From: Endocalyx cinctus
Taxonomy: Eukaryota; Ascomycota; Sordariomycetes; Amphisphaeriales; Apiosporaceae
Reading direction: 5' to 3'
Assembly (NCBI GenBank): GCA_001600455.1
Contig: BCKC01000002.1
Location: 5,607,682-5,671,681 of the forward strand
DNA length: 64,000 bases
Shown here: positions 1 to 10,999 of the stretch, piece by piece
How the letters are laid out: each line of letters begins with the position of its first letter
Position numbering within the stretch: position 1 is the first letter of the stretch
Position numbers and translations under genes: made by a program
Notes under the pieces: generated by a model
What the model was told of the DNA's origin: nothing
Database searches by the model: none
What the model saw: only the letters and a program-made list of their open reading frames with translations

Positions 1-449
1 TGGGCACCACTTTGGAGAGCACCGCCAAGAATACCCAACAAACATCCCAGCTGAATGTTCTGCAACCGGCCAAGATAATCTCCCGTCCACATGAAGATGA
101 GGCAGGCCACGGCACCGCCGGCTGAGAACAGACCATTTGCGGTCGCAATAGTTGGCGTCGTTATGCTATCATAGCCAGGAGCACCCGACTGCGGGAGGTT
201 GAAGAAATCGTACCAGCCTCTTTGGCCAATGGTGCTACTAATGATCGAAGCGGCATAGCCGTAAGTCTGAGGAAGAAGGTAAGTAATCGATGACTGGTCG
301 TTCAGATATCGTACAGAGAAAGGGGTTTTTCAAGATGGCAGACCTGAAGGGTTCTACTCCCATAGAAAAAGCCTTACCGTTCCACCAAGGGCTGCAAAAA
401 CAATAACCAGCCTATTGTACAAGCTCGTTTGGTTATTTGTTTGGTACAT
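1..449 (-). CDS. MFS sugar transporter, N-terminal part (gene runs off the left edge)
   Basis: Two exons are visible: 449-378 (24 codons from ATG) and 266 to the window edge, with a 111-nt GT-AG intron at 267-377. The splice is in phase and the product begins with a short polar stretch and a first hydrophobic helix. It continues into the pattern of the fungal sugar porter subfamily: a first helix with the GTTYGYAAS turn, an extracellular loop, then GLFSAGGAVACLIFMW and the loop motif GDYLGRLQN. That loop resembles the D-x-x-G-R-R motif A of sugar porters, but the second arginine is replaced by leucine. By family it is a plasma-membrane proton-coupled hexose or related sugar importer; substrate cannot be read. 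Only about 112 residues of an expected 500 or more are in the window. Confidence 0.85.
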
Positions 450-2446
450 GGTTTCTCTACAGAGTCTTATCAAAATACTAATTTAGCCTGAGGAGTCAAA
501 ATGCATGTGGGAGGTCTGGAGTACATTACAATTAGGGGTTTGGGGGTGCGTGACAGCAAGTAACGGGAACAACTGCGATGGAGGGGGGAAAAAGAAACTA
601 GTTTTACGAAAGCAAGATCAAAGATGAGATCTCTTTGATTTTTTTTAAGTGTATGCGGTATTGCTTTCGATTATTATTTGCCGATACTGATATTTTTATT
701 ACTGACGGGGAAGCTTATTACTGATCTCGTAAGAATTACGAACTTAATCTCTCTTCACTGCCAATAAGTAAATATGATAAAAGTGGGATATCCCAGTCCA
801 GGTATGATTGCCCTTCCAAAGGTGGGTATACCCTTTCCAATGACAATTCTTGTAACTGTTCCTAGTAGCGATCATATTAATACTATGAGGATTATTACCG
901 AATTATACATTCTAATCCCCTATTCCTACATCATTTGATCGCTTTATGTTTCCTCTTTCCCCCGCTTCTTTATCGCCTTGACGTATCGGTCGAATCAACG
1001 CCGATTGTCAGATCTCCTCCGCATTTCCAATTTCATGGGGCCTTCGGTCATTTTCCCTCCACCGCTTATTACTCCGAAGTCCGGTGGTACGACATGCATA
1101 GTACATCTCTTTTTATCGATATTTTACCCATCTTCAGCACAGAATACACTTTATTTGTATTTAATGTAAACCTGACATGTAGTGAAACATTTTACTACTA
1201 TAACCTGGTAAGATTGGTAATAGTCTCACCTTGACGACCGAACCTAGCATACTCATACTATTAGCCGTTGACACGATGTTAGAAGATACCCAGGGCGAGA
1301 TAAAGTCAGGTGTCAGATAAGCCTTGGCTGGGGCTTGAACGAACCCGATTATTTTCATTTCAGTAAAATCCATTTGAGGTGAAAAATAGTCCTGATACCG
1401 AGACATCTACCTTGTGATGATATGTACATAATGAATTGAGACACCCTAATTCCTTCTAACTATATGTTTCCGAGGAAGTCCCTTTTTGAAGGCAGCCACG
1501 TATACAGTTACAGCAGACTCTATTTATTCAAGTTTCATTCAGAACATGATTTGGATTCATCTTCACTCGAAGTAGATAGTAAAACGGGGAGTATATGACT
1601 GAATACAGCTTTATGGATTGATTGCATTTTACCTATGATAAGAAGCGACTCAGGGACTTTACGCAACCATCTTATGGTCATTTACAACTACTAGAATTCC
1701 AATAGAGCTGTAATTTCTATAAAGCACTTGAGACATATGGAAAGACAGTATAGCCTGGAAAAGATAGCTAGGAGACATTATTTCAATAGGTCCTCTCCTG
1801 TTACGCGATCCTCTTTTAGGGTAAGACTGAAACGTATAGATTTAATAACCCGGTTTCAATAGGGTGAAGGTGACGTGAAACGGCGTCTTTATAGTATATC
1901 ATGATATAAAAGCTTCTATAAGAAATAGACATGATTTATATGCGATAATAGGAATTTGTATGACACTTGTGCTTACCATATGGCATAGACAATCCTACAA
2001 TTGGTGAAGTCCGTTGAAGATGAGGTCGAACAGGTGATTGGCCACATTCAAGCATTTGTGGGGGTTTGTCGGAATTTTTCTAATCCGGTAAAACCCCGAT
2101 GCTACGGATGACGAGTTTGCTGACACCTTGCTCCTCATATCTCTTCAACTTCTTCTCGTATTTAGGTTTTATCAAGATCATCTATGCGACAATACAGTAA
2201 ATTTTCGTGTCGCATAAATGAATAAGATCTTTTCTGGATAAAATCTCGTTTCAGTTAGATAAAATACCGCCGTTTACCTGCAGAGCCGGTCCCGGGATTC
2301 CAACCGAGTGGGGGAATTGGCCCCATATACGGATCAGTGGAAAACCCCGCAGAGGTGACAAACGTGCGCATTAAGCGACGTTGTCTAAGCCACACATATA
2401 CATAAAACCTATCTTGATCCCGAAAATTCCCATTAACAAGCCAATT
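450..2446. other. Intergenic, no gene seen
   Basis: About 2 kb of AT-rich DNA between the divergent sugar transporter and the FSH1-type hydrolase. Open frames here are short, have no recognisable domain, and mostly begin at non-ATG codons. It must hold both promoters. I see no tRNA, repeat array or transposon ends. Confidence 0.6.
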
Positions 2447-3265
2447 ATGGGTAGCTACGCCTATCAAGAAGAGGACATGTTTCTCCCGAGAATCCTCTGC
2501 TTACACGGCGGCGGCACCAATGCGCGCATTTTTCGATCTCAGTGCCGTGCGATCTCGCACATGCTAGAGTCCAAATTCCGGTTCGTCTATGCCGAAGCTC
2601 CGCACCTCTCCGACCCTGGTCCGGACGTCACCGTCGTGTACGGCGGAGAAGGTCCCTTCAAGCGCTGGCTGCGGTGGCTACCCGAGCACGCACCGATTCA
2701 AGACAGGGAGGCCATAGCCGCCATCGACGCGTCCGTCAAGTCCGCCATAGAGCGCGACAATGCCGCCGGCGGCGCCGGTTCGTGGGCCGGGATACTGGGG
2801 TTCAGCCAGGGCGCTAAGATCGCCGCCTCCATGCTATTCCGGCAGCAGGTGCGACGCAGCGGGAAGCTCGGCCCGAAGAACGGCGACGACGGCTTTTGGG
2901 AGCCCGAGTGGAAATTTGCCGTCGTCATGGCCGGCAGGACACCGCTGGTAAACCTCCTCGACCCGGACGTGTTCAGCTCCTCGCTGCTGCACAGCCCGTC
3001 CGAGTACACCCTGACGGCCGCCCCGGATATGATGGAGATGATGAACGGGACTCACATCCTGAGAATGCCGACCATCCACGTGCACGGCTTGACGGATCCC
3101 GGTTTGAAGCTCCACCAGCAGCTTTATGAAGATTACTGCGATAAGAAGACGTCAAAACTGATCGAATGGGGCGGATACCATCGCCTGCCATTCAAGAAGG
3201 TGGACGTACAGCCGATCGTGGATGCTATTTTGGAAGTCAGTTACGAGACGGGAGTTTTTGATTAA
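2447..3265 (+). CDS. FSH1-family serine hydrolase
   Basis: Intronless, 272 aa from the ATG at 2447; a second in-frame ATG at 2477 lies directly before the first beta strand and is an alternative start. Family signs are the oxyanion stretch LCLHGGGTNARIF, the nucleophile elbow GFSQG with Ser120, and the late HVHGLTDPGL and GGYHRLP stretches, which supply the likely acid and catalytic histidine. FSH1 (DUF341) proteins are alpha/beta hydrolases. Some act as thioesterases or esterases beside fungal polyketide genes (LovG type); others are stand-alone. No synthase lies next to this one, so the substrate is unknown. The gene is strikingly GC-rich against its AT-rich flanks. Confidence 0.88.
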   Translation: MGSYAYQEEDMFLPRILCLHGGGTNARIFRSQCRAISHMLESKFRFVYAEAPHLSDPGPDVTVVYGGEGPFKRWLRWLPEHAPIQDREAIAAIDASVKSAIERDNAAGGAGSWAGILGFSQGAKIAASMLFRQQVRRSGKLGPKNGDDGFWEPEWKFAVVMAGRTPLVNLLDPDVFSSSLLHSPSEYTLTAAPDMMEMMNGTHILRMPTIHVHGLTDPGLKLHQQLYEDYCDKKTSKLIEWGGYHRLPFKKVDVQPIVDAILEVSYETGVFD

Positions 3266-4552
3266 AACGCACGCGATGGACTTGCAGTTCCGGTTGCTAC
3301 TATTGTTGTCCCTTTTTTCTTGGTACTTTTGTCGGCTCACAATTATTTTGTTTCTTATTTTTCTTCCGTAACTAGAATTTCTTTTTAGTCGTTTTAAAGG
3401 ATATAGACACGAGATTAGAGGTATAAACCTCGGTAGAGGCCTACGTAGACTGCTTGAAAGCTTATAAGATATGTTCGAAACTCCTGTTATCATCGGTGAA
3501 GATCTGATACTTAGTGATACATCAGCTACTAGGGGGATGATACAGGTAGAAAACAAATCCGTTATTACCTATTTGGTTATAACGGTTTATATAGTCTCCA
3601 CTGTTCCTTTCTGACAGGGGAATATCACGATACCTTTGCTTATTATAACCCAGCAGCCAGCGCGGTCGCAGCGATAGACATAGAACGAAAGAATCCCACC
3701 GACCAAGGGTTACGCCATGGACAGCTATAATAATTACGTACCGACGTACATAACTACAACAGCAAATGAATAGAGGAGAATTAAAAAGTCGACATTTTCC
3801 ATGCTAATATTTACCCGCTGCCTCATCAAAGGTCAGTCACCGATCTAAGTTTACTATAAAATTCGTTGGTCACCAACCTAACCCAGCTACTATGCTACAC
3901 CTATATCTTCCCAAAAGTAGAGTTTGATGTGTTAATAAGGAGAATAAAACATCAAATTTACGAATTATCACTGCTTAGTATCTTTTCATTTGAATAAAAG
4001 TTAAGTCACCTGACATTGAAGAGAAATAATCTAAAATATGGGACTAATTCGTCCGATAGTATTACAATTATTGAGGAGTGGTTGGAAATTTACATCTCTT
4101 TTTGTCATTGGCGGTGAATCCACTGATTAATCTTAATGCTGTTGAATAGATATCTGTCTCTCAGTTAACTATGAACTTATGATTAACCAGTGTTTGCACC
4201 ATCCGTTTTTTGTCATGTACCTAGCAGTTTAATCTCTTGTCCATCTACACATATCCTGATACTGGTACCGATTAGAAAGCTTAGAGCCGGCTCCCTGAAA
4301 CTTAGGGACCTATTAACACTTTTACGTCGCGGGAACACAAGCTAGCATTATAATTCAATCATTAGGTCAATAATTCAGCTAATGAGTGTGACCGTACCAT
4401 TATTCAGGGCAATAGTGATTCACATTTTCTCCCCAAATGGCGACACTCAAATTTAAGCAAACGCAATGCAGCTTTATCTCTATACCTACAGAATAATATT
4501 CCTAAGAATCCCCCAATAACTCTTTAGTAGTTCCTCTCCAAATTCAACATCC
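3266..4552. other. Intergenic, no gene seen
   Basis: About 1.3 kb of AT-rich DNA between two plus-strand genes. Frames are short and show no codon-like bias or motif. It includes the 3' region of the hydrolase and the promoter of the following gene. Confidence 0.6.
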
Positions 4553-6409
4553 ATGGAGCCTCGTAAAGCGATAGACGCACGAGTAACTGTAGGTGAGAAG
4601 CTCCTAGCAGAGGCACTACAGTCAATTGGTCTTGAAATTAAGGGTTTTGGAGACTGGCTTCGAAAAGTATCCCGAAGGATGGACCCTTACAGCTTTCAGA
4701 GATTGGAGGAATCGGACCTTTCTGACTCAGTATCGCTTCCTCCATCTCCTGATGACCGTCGGTCGTCCCCCATCATTATTTCCGACGAAGAACGTTCAAG
4801 CAGAATGCTGATGCGAAAGAAATCGATGACTCGATCTCCGCTAGTTGATCAAGGATATGGACCAGGTACCTCGCCAGTATTAGTTCATATTCGCAGTCTT
4901 CCGCCACCCCAGAAACCCACTCTAGTGACCCATAATGGGAAAATGCCTCAAACACCTGGACGATCATACGGGGAATCAAATCATGCCAACCCACCGGTGG
5001 ACTATTGTACATCAACGAAGAGGAATAAATGGGTAGGAAACATCCCACAGAAGGGTGTCGTGGTAAAGCCAGTCGAAGAACTACATCAAGTCAATACCTC
5101 CAATAGTCGATCTCGAGACCTTTCGACAATACCCATCAGATCCAATGAACATCTAGTACACCATGTTAGCAAGCCTCCAAAGTCATTGTCACCGGCCATA
5201 CAGATACCTCCGCACGAATTGAGCCGCCATAGTCGATCGAATAAATTTGGAGGCTCCATAAACCCCGTTACTATCGATACTAAATCTTCATCGAAGCCAC
5301 AACGACTGGTGGGTCCACTTATACCATTAGAGACGGTGATAGCTGAGCTCGATGGAAATGAGATTTTACCAGACTCGCATCGCTTCCAAGTCTCTGAGAA
5401 GCTTCCTCCGGGGCCACGAAGTCCATTGTTACCTCGCGATTCTTCAAGCTCGCATGGTTCAACTCATACAAGAGGTCCAGGTAGCGTAGCTTCCGGTAAG
5501 CTATCTGATGTACGCCGCCAACACAATAACCATGAGCATTTCCAGCCTGTTCCTCGTCAGGCCCAACGCAACAAAGCACGGGAATTACACTCGGGGTGTC
5601 AAGATGTAACACAGATACCTCATCGATACTTGAAAGCTTCTAGTGACGAAGGAAGTCAAATGAGTTCTTCGAGTGATGTGTCTCTCACCGCTAATGGTGA
5701 GGGCTCGGGTGGTGAAGTGGCCACACACCATCCTAATACGAAATATGCACAGAGTCGATCCTCTATTCTTAGAAAGCCTTTGATTAGAAAGAATGATGTG
5801 GAAGATCCGTCTTCGACGAAAGCTGGAGCTCCTCGGCTCAAGTCTCGTACGAATAAAAGCCCGGAGCCGAGCATCTTTGAGCGGGACCCCATGTCAACCG
5901 ACATGGCTCGCGTGAGCTTGAAAGGACCTTACCAAGGAAAGCCGCCCGAATTACCCCCGAAGGATCATCACCACCATTTTCAGCGCCACCACCGATCTTC
6001 AAAGGGTGATGCACATCTGCAGCCGCCACCACGCCAACATAGACGACGGGAGAAAGAGCAACAATTCGAACCACCTTTATCTCCGGTGACGGAGGTATCT
6101 AGTCCGGAGATATCGAGACATGCTGATCGCTGGTCGGGCCGTAAGCGGCACGATCATCGACGGGTCCACTACGAAGACGAGCTCCCATCGCGTCATCGTT
6201 ACCAACGTCATCGCCAAGGCTTGACGAGCCCTAACTTGGAGGGATATGATTCCAAGTATTTCGATTCAGGCGAGCTTTATTCTCCTTCTTCCTACAGCAG
6301 CGACTTGTACATTTACCCTAGTTATGACTCCAGAGCACCCCGCCGGTCGGAAAGGCGAAAATCTAGGAATATTGGGCTTCGATTATTGCAATTGATACGG
6401 AATAAGTAG
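4553..6409 (+). CDS. Hypothetical disordered basic protein, 618 aa
   Basis: A single uninterrupted frame from an ATG in good Kozak context (ccATGg). I do not recognise a family. The first 45 residues may form helices. Nearly all the rest is low-complexity: rich in Ser, Pro, Arg and His, with poly-Ser runs, proline-rich segments such as HLQPPPRQHRRR and a His run in DHHHHFQRHH. The C-terminus is basic and ends in a short amphipathic piece, IGLRLLQLIRNK, which could touch a membrane. No signal peptide or transmembrane segment is seen. Length and steady reading frame argue for a real gene. It may be a scaffold or signalling protein, but no function can be assigned. Confidence 0.75.
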   Translation: MEPRKAIDARVTVGEKLLAEALQSIGLEIKGFGDWLRKVSRRMDPYSFQRLEESDLSDSVSLPPSPDDRRSSPIIISDEERSSRMLMRKKSMTRSPLVDQGYGPGTSPVLVHIRSLPPPQKPTLVTHNGKMPQTPGRSYGESNHANPPVDYCTSTKRNKWVGNIPQKGVVVKPVEELHQVNTSNSRSRDLSTIPIRSNEHLVHHVSKPPKSLSPAIQIPPHELSRHSRSNKFGGSINPVTIDTKSSSKPQRLVGPLIPLETVIAELDGNEILPDSHRFQVSEKLPPGPRSPLLPRDSSSSHGSTHTRGPGSVASGKLSDVRRQHNNHEHFQPVPRQAQRNKARELHSGCQDVTQIPHRYLKASSDEGSQMSSSSDVSLTANGEGSGGEVATHHPNTKYAQSRSSILRKPLIRKNDVEDPSSTKAGAPRLKSRTNKSPEPSIFERDPMSTDMARVSLKGPYQGKPPELPPKDHHHHFQRHHRSSKGDAHLQPPPRQHRRREKEQQFEPPLSPVTEVSSPEISRHADRWSGRKRHDHRRVHYEDELPSRHRYQRHRQGLTSPNLEGYDSKYFDSGELYSPSSYSSDLYIYPSYDSRAPRRSERRKSRNIGLRLLQLIRNK

Positions 6410-7087
6410 ATGTAATATGGGATATTGGATTGGAAAACATGGCGATGGTGATATGGAGACTCGGGGAATATAAAATAAAAACAAATGTACCAGCAACTAT
6501 GGTGGATAGAATTGGCATTGTATCAGGCATGTCATTTGAAGATGTGTGCGCGACAAGGATTTCAGTAGTTTGATGATGTCACAAGATTCGCTGGCGCGGA
6601 TGGGTCTCTTCGAGATTTTTCTTTACTTTCTTCTTTTCCCTTTGTATCACTGCTCTTTTTTTTTATTGAAGTCTCAGATTGCACCTTCAAGGTTCTTAGT
6701 TATTAATGAGCATAATACACTTGATAGCAATATATTTCTTTTCGAGATTGATATTTTCTTTTCATGCAGCCACCATTGATGGCAAGGGCTCACCCTCTAC
6801 ATCACACAAAAATGAAAATGAAATTATGTCCTGGTAATCTTATGAACATTCTTAAATATAACAATTGAGCTATGTCACTATTTATATACGAGCCATTCGT
6901 TCTGGGGAAGAAGTCATCTTTTTAGCATTCTAAAGATATGGAATGTAAGCCGAAGTTTTTCTGGAAGAACAACATTATTGAGTTAATAATGAAATGGCAG
7001 AATCGGAGAGGAATAATAGACAGCTTCAAAGCGGGGCCGGAATTGAGGGCGAGATGAAAGCTGGGGAGATAGTGTGCAGCAAACTAG
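6410..7087. other. Intergenic between convergent genes
   Basis: About 680 bases holding the 3' ends of the disordered protein gene (+) and the GMC oxidoreductase gene (-). It is T- and A-rich with no gene-like frame. Confidence 0.6.
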
Positions 7088-9339
7088 CTAATACTTCATC
7101 GAAATATCTGCAGAAATGGCTTTGAACGCCTTCTGGCTAATCATGTACGTTGGAAGGTTCGGAAAACCACCGGGGTTAACTGGAAATATAGAAGCGTCAA
7201 CTACACGCAGACCATCAACACCGTTGACCTTGAAGTTGGGATCCACACAGTAATCTGTATTACCAGCTGGGCCCATGCGACAGGAGCCTTGGGCGTGGTG
7301 GCTGTATACGTAATCCTTGAGAGCCTGCGCAATACCGACACCTGGCTCAGGCTCAATCGGGGTCAGAGGGGCATAGGGCATCCCAGTCATGTTCAAAGTG
7401 TCCCTAGCGAATTCGACGGCTTCGGTGATTGCCCGGAGATCCTCGTCACCACCTTCTTCGAACCAATTAAAGTCGATCTGAGGTGGGTCCCGAGGGTCTG
7501 CAGAACGTAGCTTAATCGTACCAGCTCTATTTCGCGTCTGCATCGTTACCATGGACCAGAAAAATGCCGAGGCGGGGTAGGTGACGTTGGAATAGCCAGG
7601 AAACAGGCCTCGAAAGACGAACCCGGTGCCACCAAATGCGATAATGTCTGAGTTTTGGGTCTTGCTCACGCTGGAACGGAACAGCATCTGATACGGTCCT
7701 CCCGCTTCAGCGTAGGGACCGGCACCTGAAATGAGCCACTCCTGGAAGCACGGATCCTCGTCATTGAAGACGAATGTGCATCTCTCTGTAGGGTTAACGG
7801 CACCCCAGTCCATAGCCGCTTCGACGCTGATGCCGCCTTCGTAGTTGTCGAATAGATAGTTACCCTACACTTGCGAGTCAGTCTTATCGAAAGCCAAATC
7901 ACACAGAGCTGAAGATAATTGAAAATAATTCCTTACCACCGCTGGCAAATCCACGTAAATAGGAATGCCAAGCGCTTCCAGTTCGTCTCTAGGTCCAATA
8001 CCGGAGAGCTTGAGGATCTGGGGAGTATTGAAAACACCACCAGATACAATAACTTCTCTTTTGGCCTTTACAGTTTTTAAAACTCCCTTTTGAGATGGAT
8101 CGTATCTCTTGTCAGCGCCATATAAACCCTCTCCAATAAGATATTCGACTCCGGTAGCCTTAGGCTTCGACCCCGGACCACTTGATTCGAAAAGCAGTCG
8201 TGTAGCAAGCGAGTGAAGATTGACTGTAAGTGGATATTTTTGGGAGCCGTCCGGATTTTTCGCACGTGATGTTTCGACGATGTAGTTTCTCGCTGCACTT
8301 CTACGTCCCCTTTCGTCTTTGGAGTTGACCATTTGGCTCAGGCTCGGCTTGTAACTGTCGGGGTTGAGTCGATTTGGATCTCGCCTCATAAGGTCATCAA
8401 ATTGCTCGATATTTTCAACGTTAACACCTTCGAGCTCGCGGTAGATGTTCGACAGCAGCTCGATCTGACCAGCACTTTCCGAGACGTAGCTAAGGTTATT
8501 TCGAGCGCTCTACGATGACTTAGTTAGCAGAATTCATTTGCTATGGAAGAAGACGGTAGGCAAAACCTACCTTAATGGGTCCGCCGAAACCATGATTAGG
8601 AGAACCAAGAGGGAGATAAGTGCAGTTCTCCAACTCCAGGAAGAGGTCGCGCATCTTCGATCCTCTCCATGATTCATCTTCCGTCAAATCTGCAACAGCA
8701 TCCCAGTGTTCTTCTGCTGGAAGTGCGAATACCGCTGCATTCACCTGCGAGCTGCCACCGAGCGTAGCTCCTCTAGGATAGAGAAGGCCGACCCTGCCGA
8801 CGCGTTAGTTTTCAACGATAAAAAATAAAAATCAATCAAAAATATTCATACGGTTCCGCTTCTTCTGGAGGGTCAAGCCCGATATAGTAAGTGCCATTAG
8901 GTAATACATAGGCGAATTTGTTATCCCTGCGAGCCTGAGTTTGGTTTTGGTAATGGCTGACGAAAAAGGACCACGACATCTCTGGGTGCTCCGCAGCATG
9001 TGCGCCCCTACATAATTAGCTGATTAATTTACATTATTCAAGAAAATGTGGGGTACGTGTGTTTAGGAATCAACTCACATCACGGGGACTGTTTGAAGGA
9101 TATCGTCACCGTAGTCTCCCCCAGCTTCTATTAAGAAAACGGAATGGCCGCTGCGGGCCAGATTGGCACTTATATCATGTCAACAGTAATTGACCCGATT
9201 ATGAGATATAATTCCAAACTCACGCTAGAGTACCCCCTCCGGGTCCTGATCCGATAATGACATACTCGTACTCAGACTCATTCGAAATGGCCGATACGGC
9301 GGAAAAAGTGGCGAATAGTACAAGTGAAGTGAATTTCAT
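7088..9339 (-). CDS. Secreted GMC-family FAD oxidoreductase
   Basis: Six exons in exact phase: 9339-9224, 9168-9079, 9007-8852, 8793-8571, 8509-7937 and 7864-7088; introns are 55-72 nt; product 644 aa. A signal peptide ([17 protein letters not shown]) precedes the FAD dinucleotide motif GSGPGG at residues 31-36. Both GMC signatures are present: [16 protein letters not shown] and [16 protein letters not shown]. The C-terminal substrate domain carries the catalytic histidine in [12 protein letters not shown]. In the closing motif [12 protein letters not shown] the position of the second glucose-oxidase histidine reads Phe. Relatives oxidise alcohols or sugars outside the cell (aryl-alcohol, glucose and choline oxidase types). 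The substrate is not predictable. The neighbours suggest no pathway. Confidence 0.92.
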
Positions 9340-10999
9340 GCTGATAATGGTCTCAACACTGTGAGCGAATGTATCAATTGAACAGTCTTATGTATTTTCC
9401 AGTCTTGATATCACGGTATCAGGAGGACTTTATATACTCTGCGATGGCAGGTTCCCGGATCAAAAGGAAGATACCTAGGTAATCGTAAGATTACTACACA
9501 ATGTGATGACAGAGCTATGGGCTCGCCATATTTACAGTCTATCATTACTTGTTTACAGCTACTTGACGGGGTATGATATCTTGTTGGAGATTGATTCAAT
9601 CTCGGATCTCACTACATATCGAGATAAAGCCGAGTAGATTGAAATACGTCCTCTTTATGATATGATACGCCAACGCAGTAACTGGAAGAGCAAATCCCTA
9701 GTGGAGAGTACAGGATAGCTTAAATTATGTTCGCACAGAACAAGGGTAACATGGGGTCGCCGCAAAATGATGCTTACTATATGAAGCATGGATCTGGTCA
9801 ACCATGCGTTCTCGATACGGCGTATTCAATTTTTTAGTACGACGTATTTACGTTCATTGACTCACAGGAAATTTTGATTGTAGCTACAGACAGTAGATAT
9901 ACTATTCTGACGAGAATTGTATAACAAGTGTATTTCTCCCGAAACGGTGCTTCGGCGGGGAACTTAAAGTTGATCAGGGGGTCTAAAAAGTTACCGGGCG
10001 GGTCAACGGAGTGTTAGCTGAACCCGGCCTGCCCGGGTCTACATTTTACTCCCGCGTTCAACTTTTACTCTACTCAACAGCAGCCCAACATACATAGACT
10101 TAGTGGTTATTTACAGTATTGAAACCACTATGAAATATAATCTAATTCTACCACTGAACTACGACTCAACGTCGGTTTAACTTAGCGGTTAGGGTCAGGT
10201 TTAGCTCCGGGAGTCTGGGAGGCGGCGTGAGCTCCTGATTAGTGTATACCTACGATATTGTTTATGATATTTTTTTTTTTTCACCGGAGGCTCCGAGTAG
10301 GTAAAAGTTGAACGCGGGTGTAAATTTTAGACTCGGGTGCTGCCGGGCTCAGCTAACCTCCCTGCCTCCCTGCCAGCCTGCCTCTGTTGACCCCCAGCCC
10401 CGGCAACTTATCAGGCCCCCCTGTCAGCTGTGAGCTCCAACATTTTACGCCCCCTAGCAGCTAGTCAGCACATGATGTAAGCAATAGCGCTAAGCCATAC
10501 ATATAATTGTGAGTGTTCTAAGTTGATTGATTGATGGTTATGTGTGCTTTGCACACATGTGCGGGGTAGCAGCTGCGCTGCTACCAGCTGCTAGCGGCTG
10601 ACAATAATAGTAGATAGCTACTCCGCTTTGAGCTCGGATAAGGAGATGGAAGGAAACATATCATGATCAATTAATACCTACAACTACTTCGGCCCCCAGC
10701 TCAGCAGCTTTGCATTATTCACGCTGATACCCTGTCAAGTTGCCAGCTCTGGGCTGGTGCAGTGGCTGGTGTAGGACCCATTGGATATGGATAATCACGT
10801 CCTATGCACGTGATGTACCCCGCCCGCATGAAATGGATATATGGATCTGTGGATATACCTATGCATCTCAAGAATAACGAGTTACTCACTAGACCAACAC
10901 AATGCACTACTTAATCAGGAAATTAATATTTTAAGAGGTCTAAAGTGATGGGTCAGTGACTAGTCCGGACTGCAGTCGAGACTACACTTCATAGTTACC
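9340..10999. other. Intergenic holding a MITE-like element
   Basis: About 1.66 kb between the divergent GMC and HET genes. Apart from the inverted-repeat element at 9975-10423 I see no gene. A near-palindrome around 10564-10584 (GGTAGCAGCTGCGCTGCTACC) is the only other local structure. Confidence 0.6.
9975..10423. mobile_element. MITE-like element with long terminal inverted repeats
   Basis: The left arm (about 9975-10078) and right arm (about 10295-10423) are imperfect reverse complements. Shared blocks include CAGGGGG at the tips, GGGTCAAC, TTAGCTGA, a CCCGGC block, and CGCGTTCAACTTTTAC at the inner ends. The right arm carries an extra G/C-rich insertion. The roughly 215-bp core has no open frame, so this is a non-autonomous element. 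The CAGGG tip resembles hAT-type ends, but I could not find a convincing 8-bp target duplication (left flank aagttgat, right flank tcagctgt). The class is therefore open. Confidence 0.75.

Noticed and set aside
935..1406. Short frames in the first intergenic region
   Set aside because: They start at non-ATG codons, overlap one another, and show no motif.
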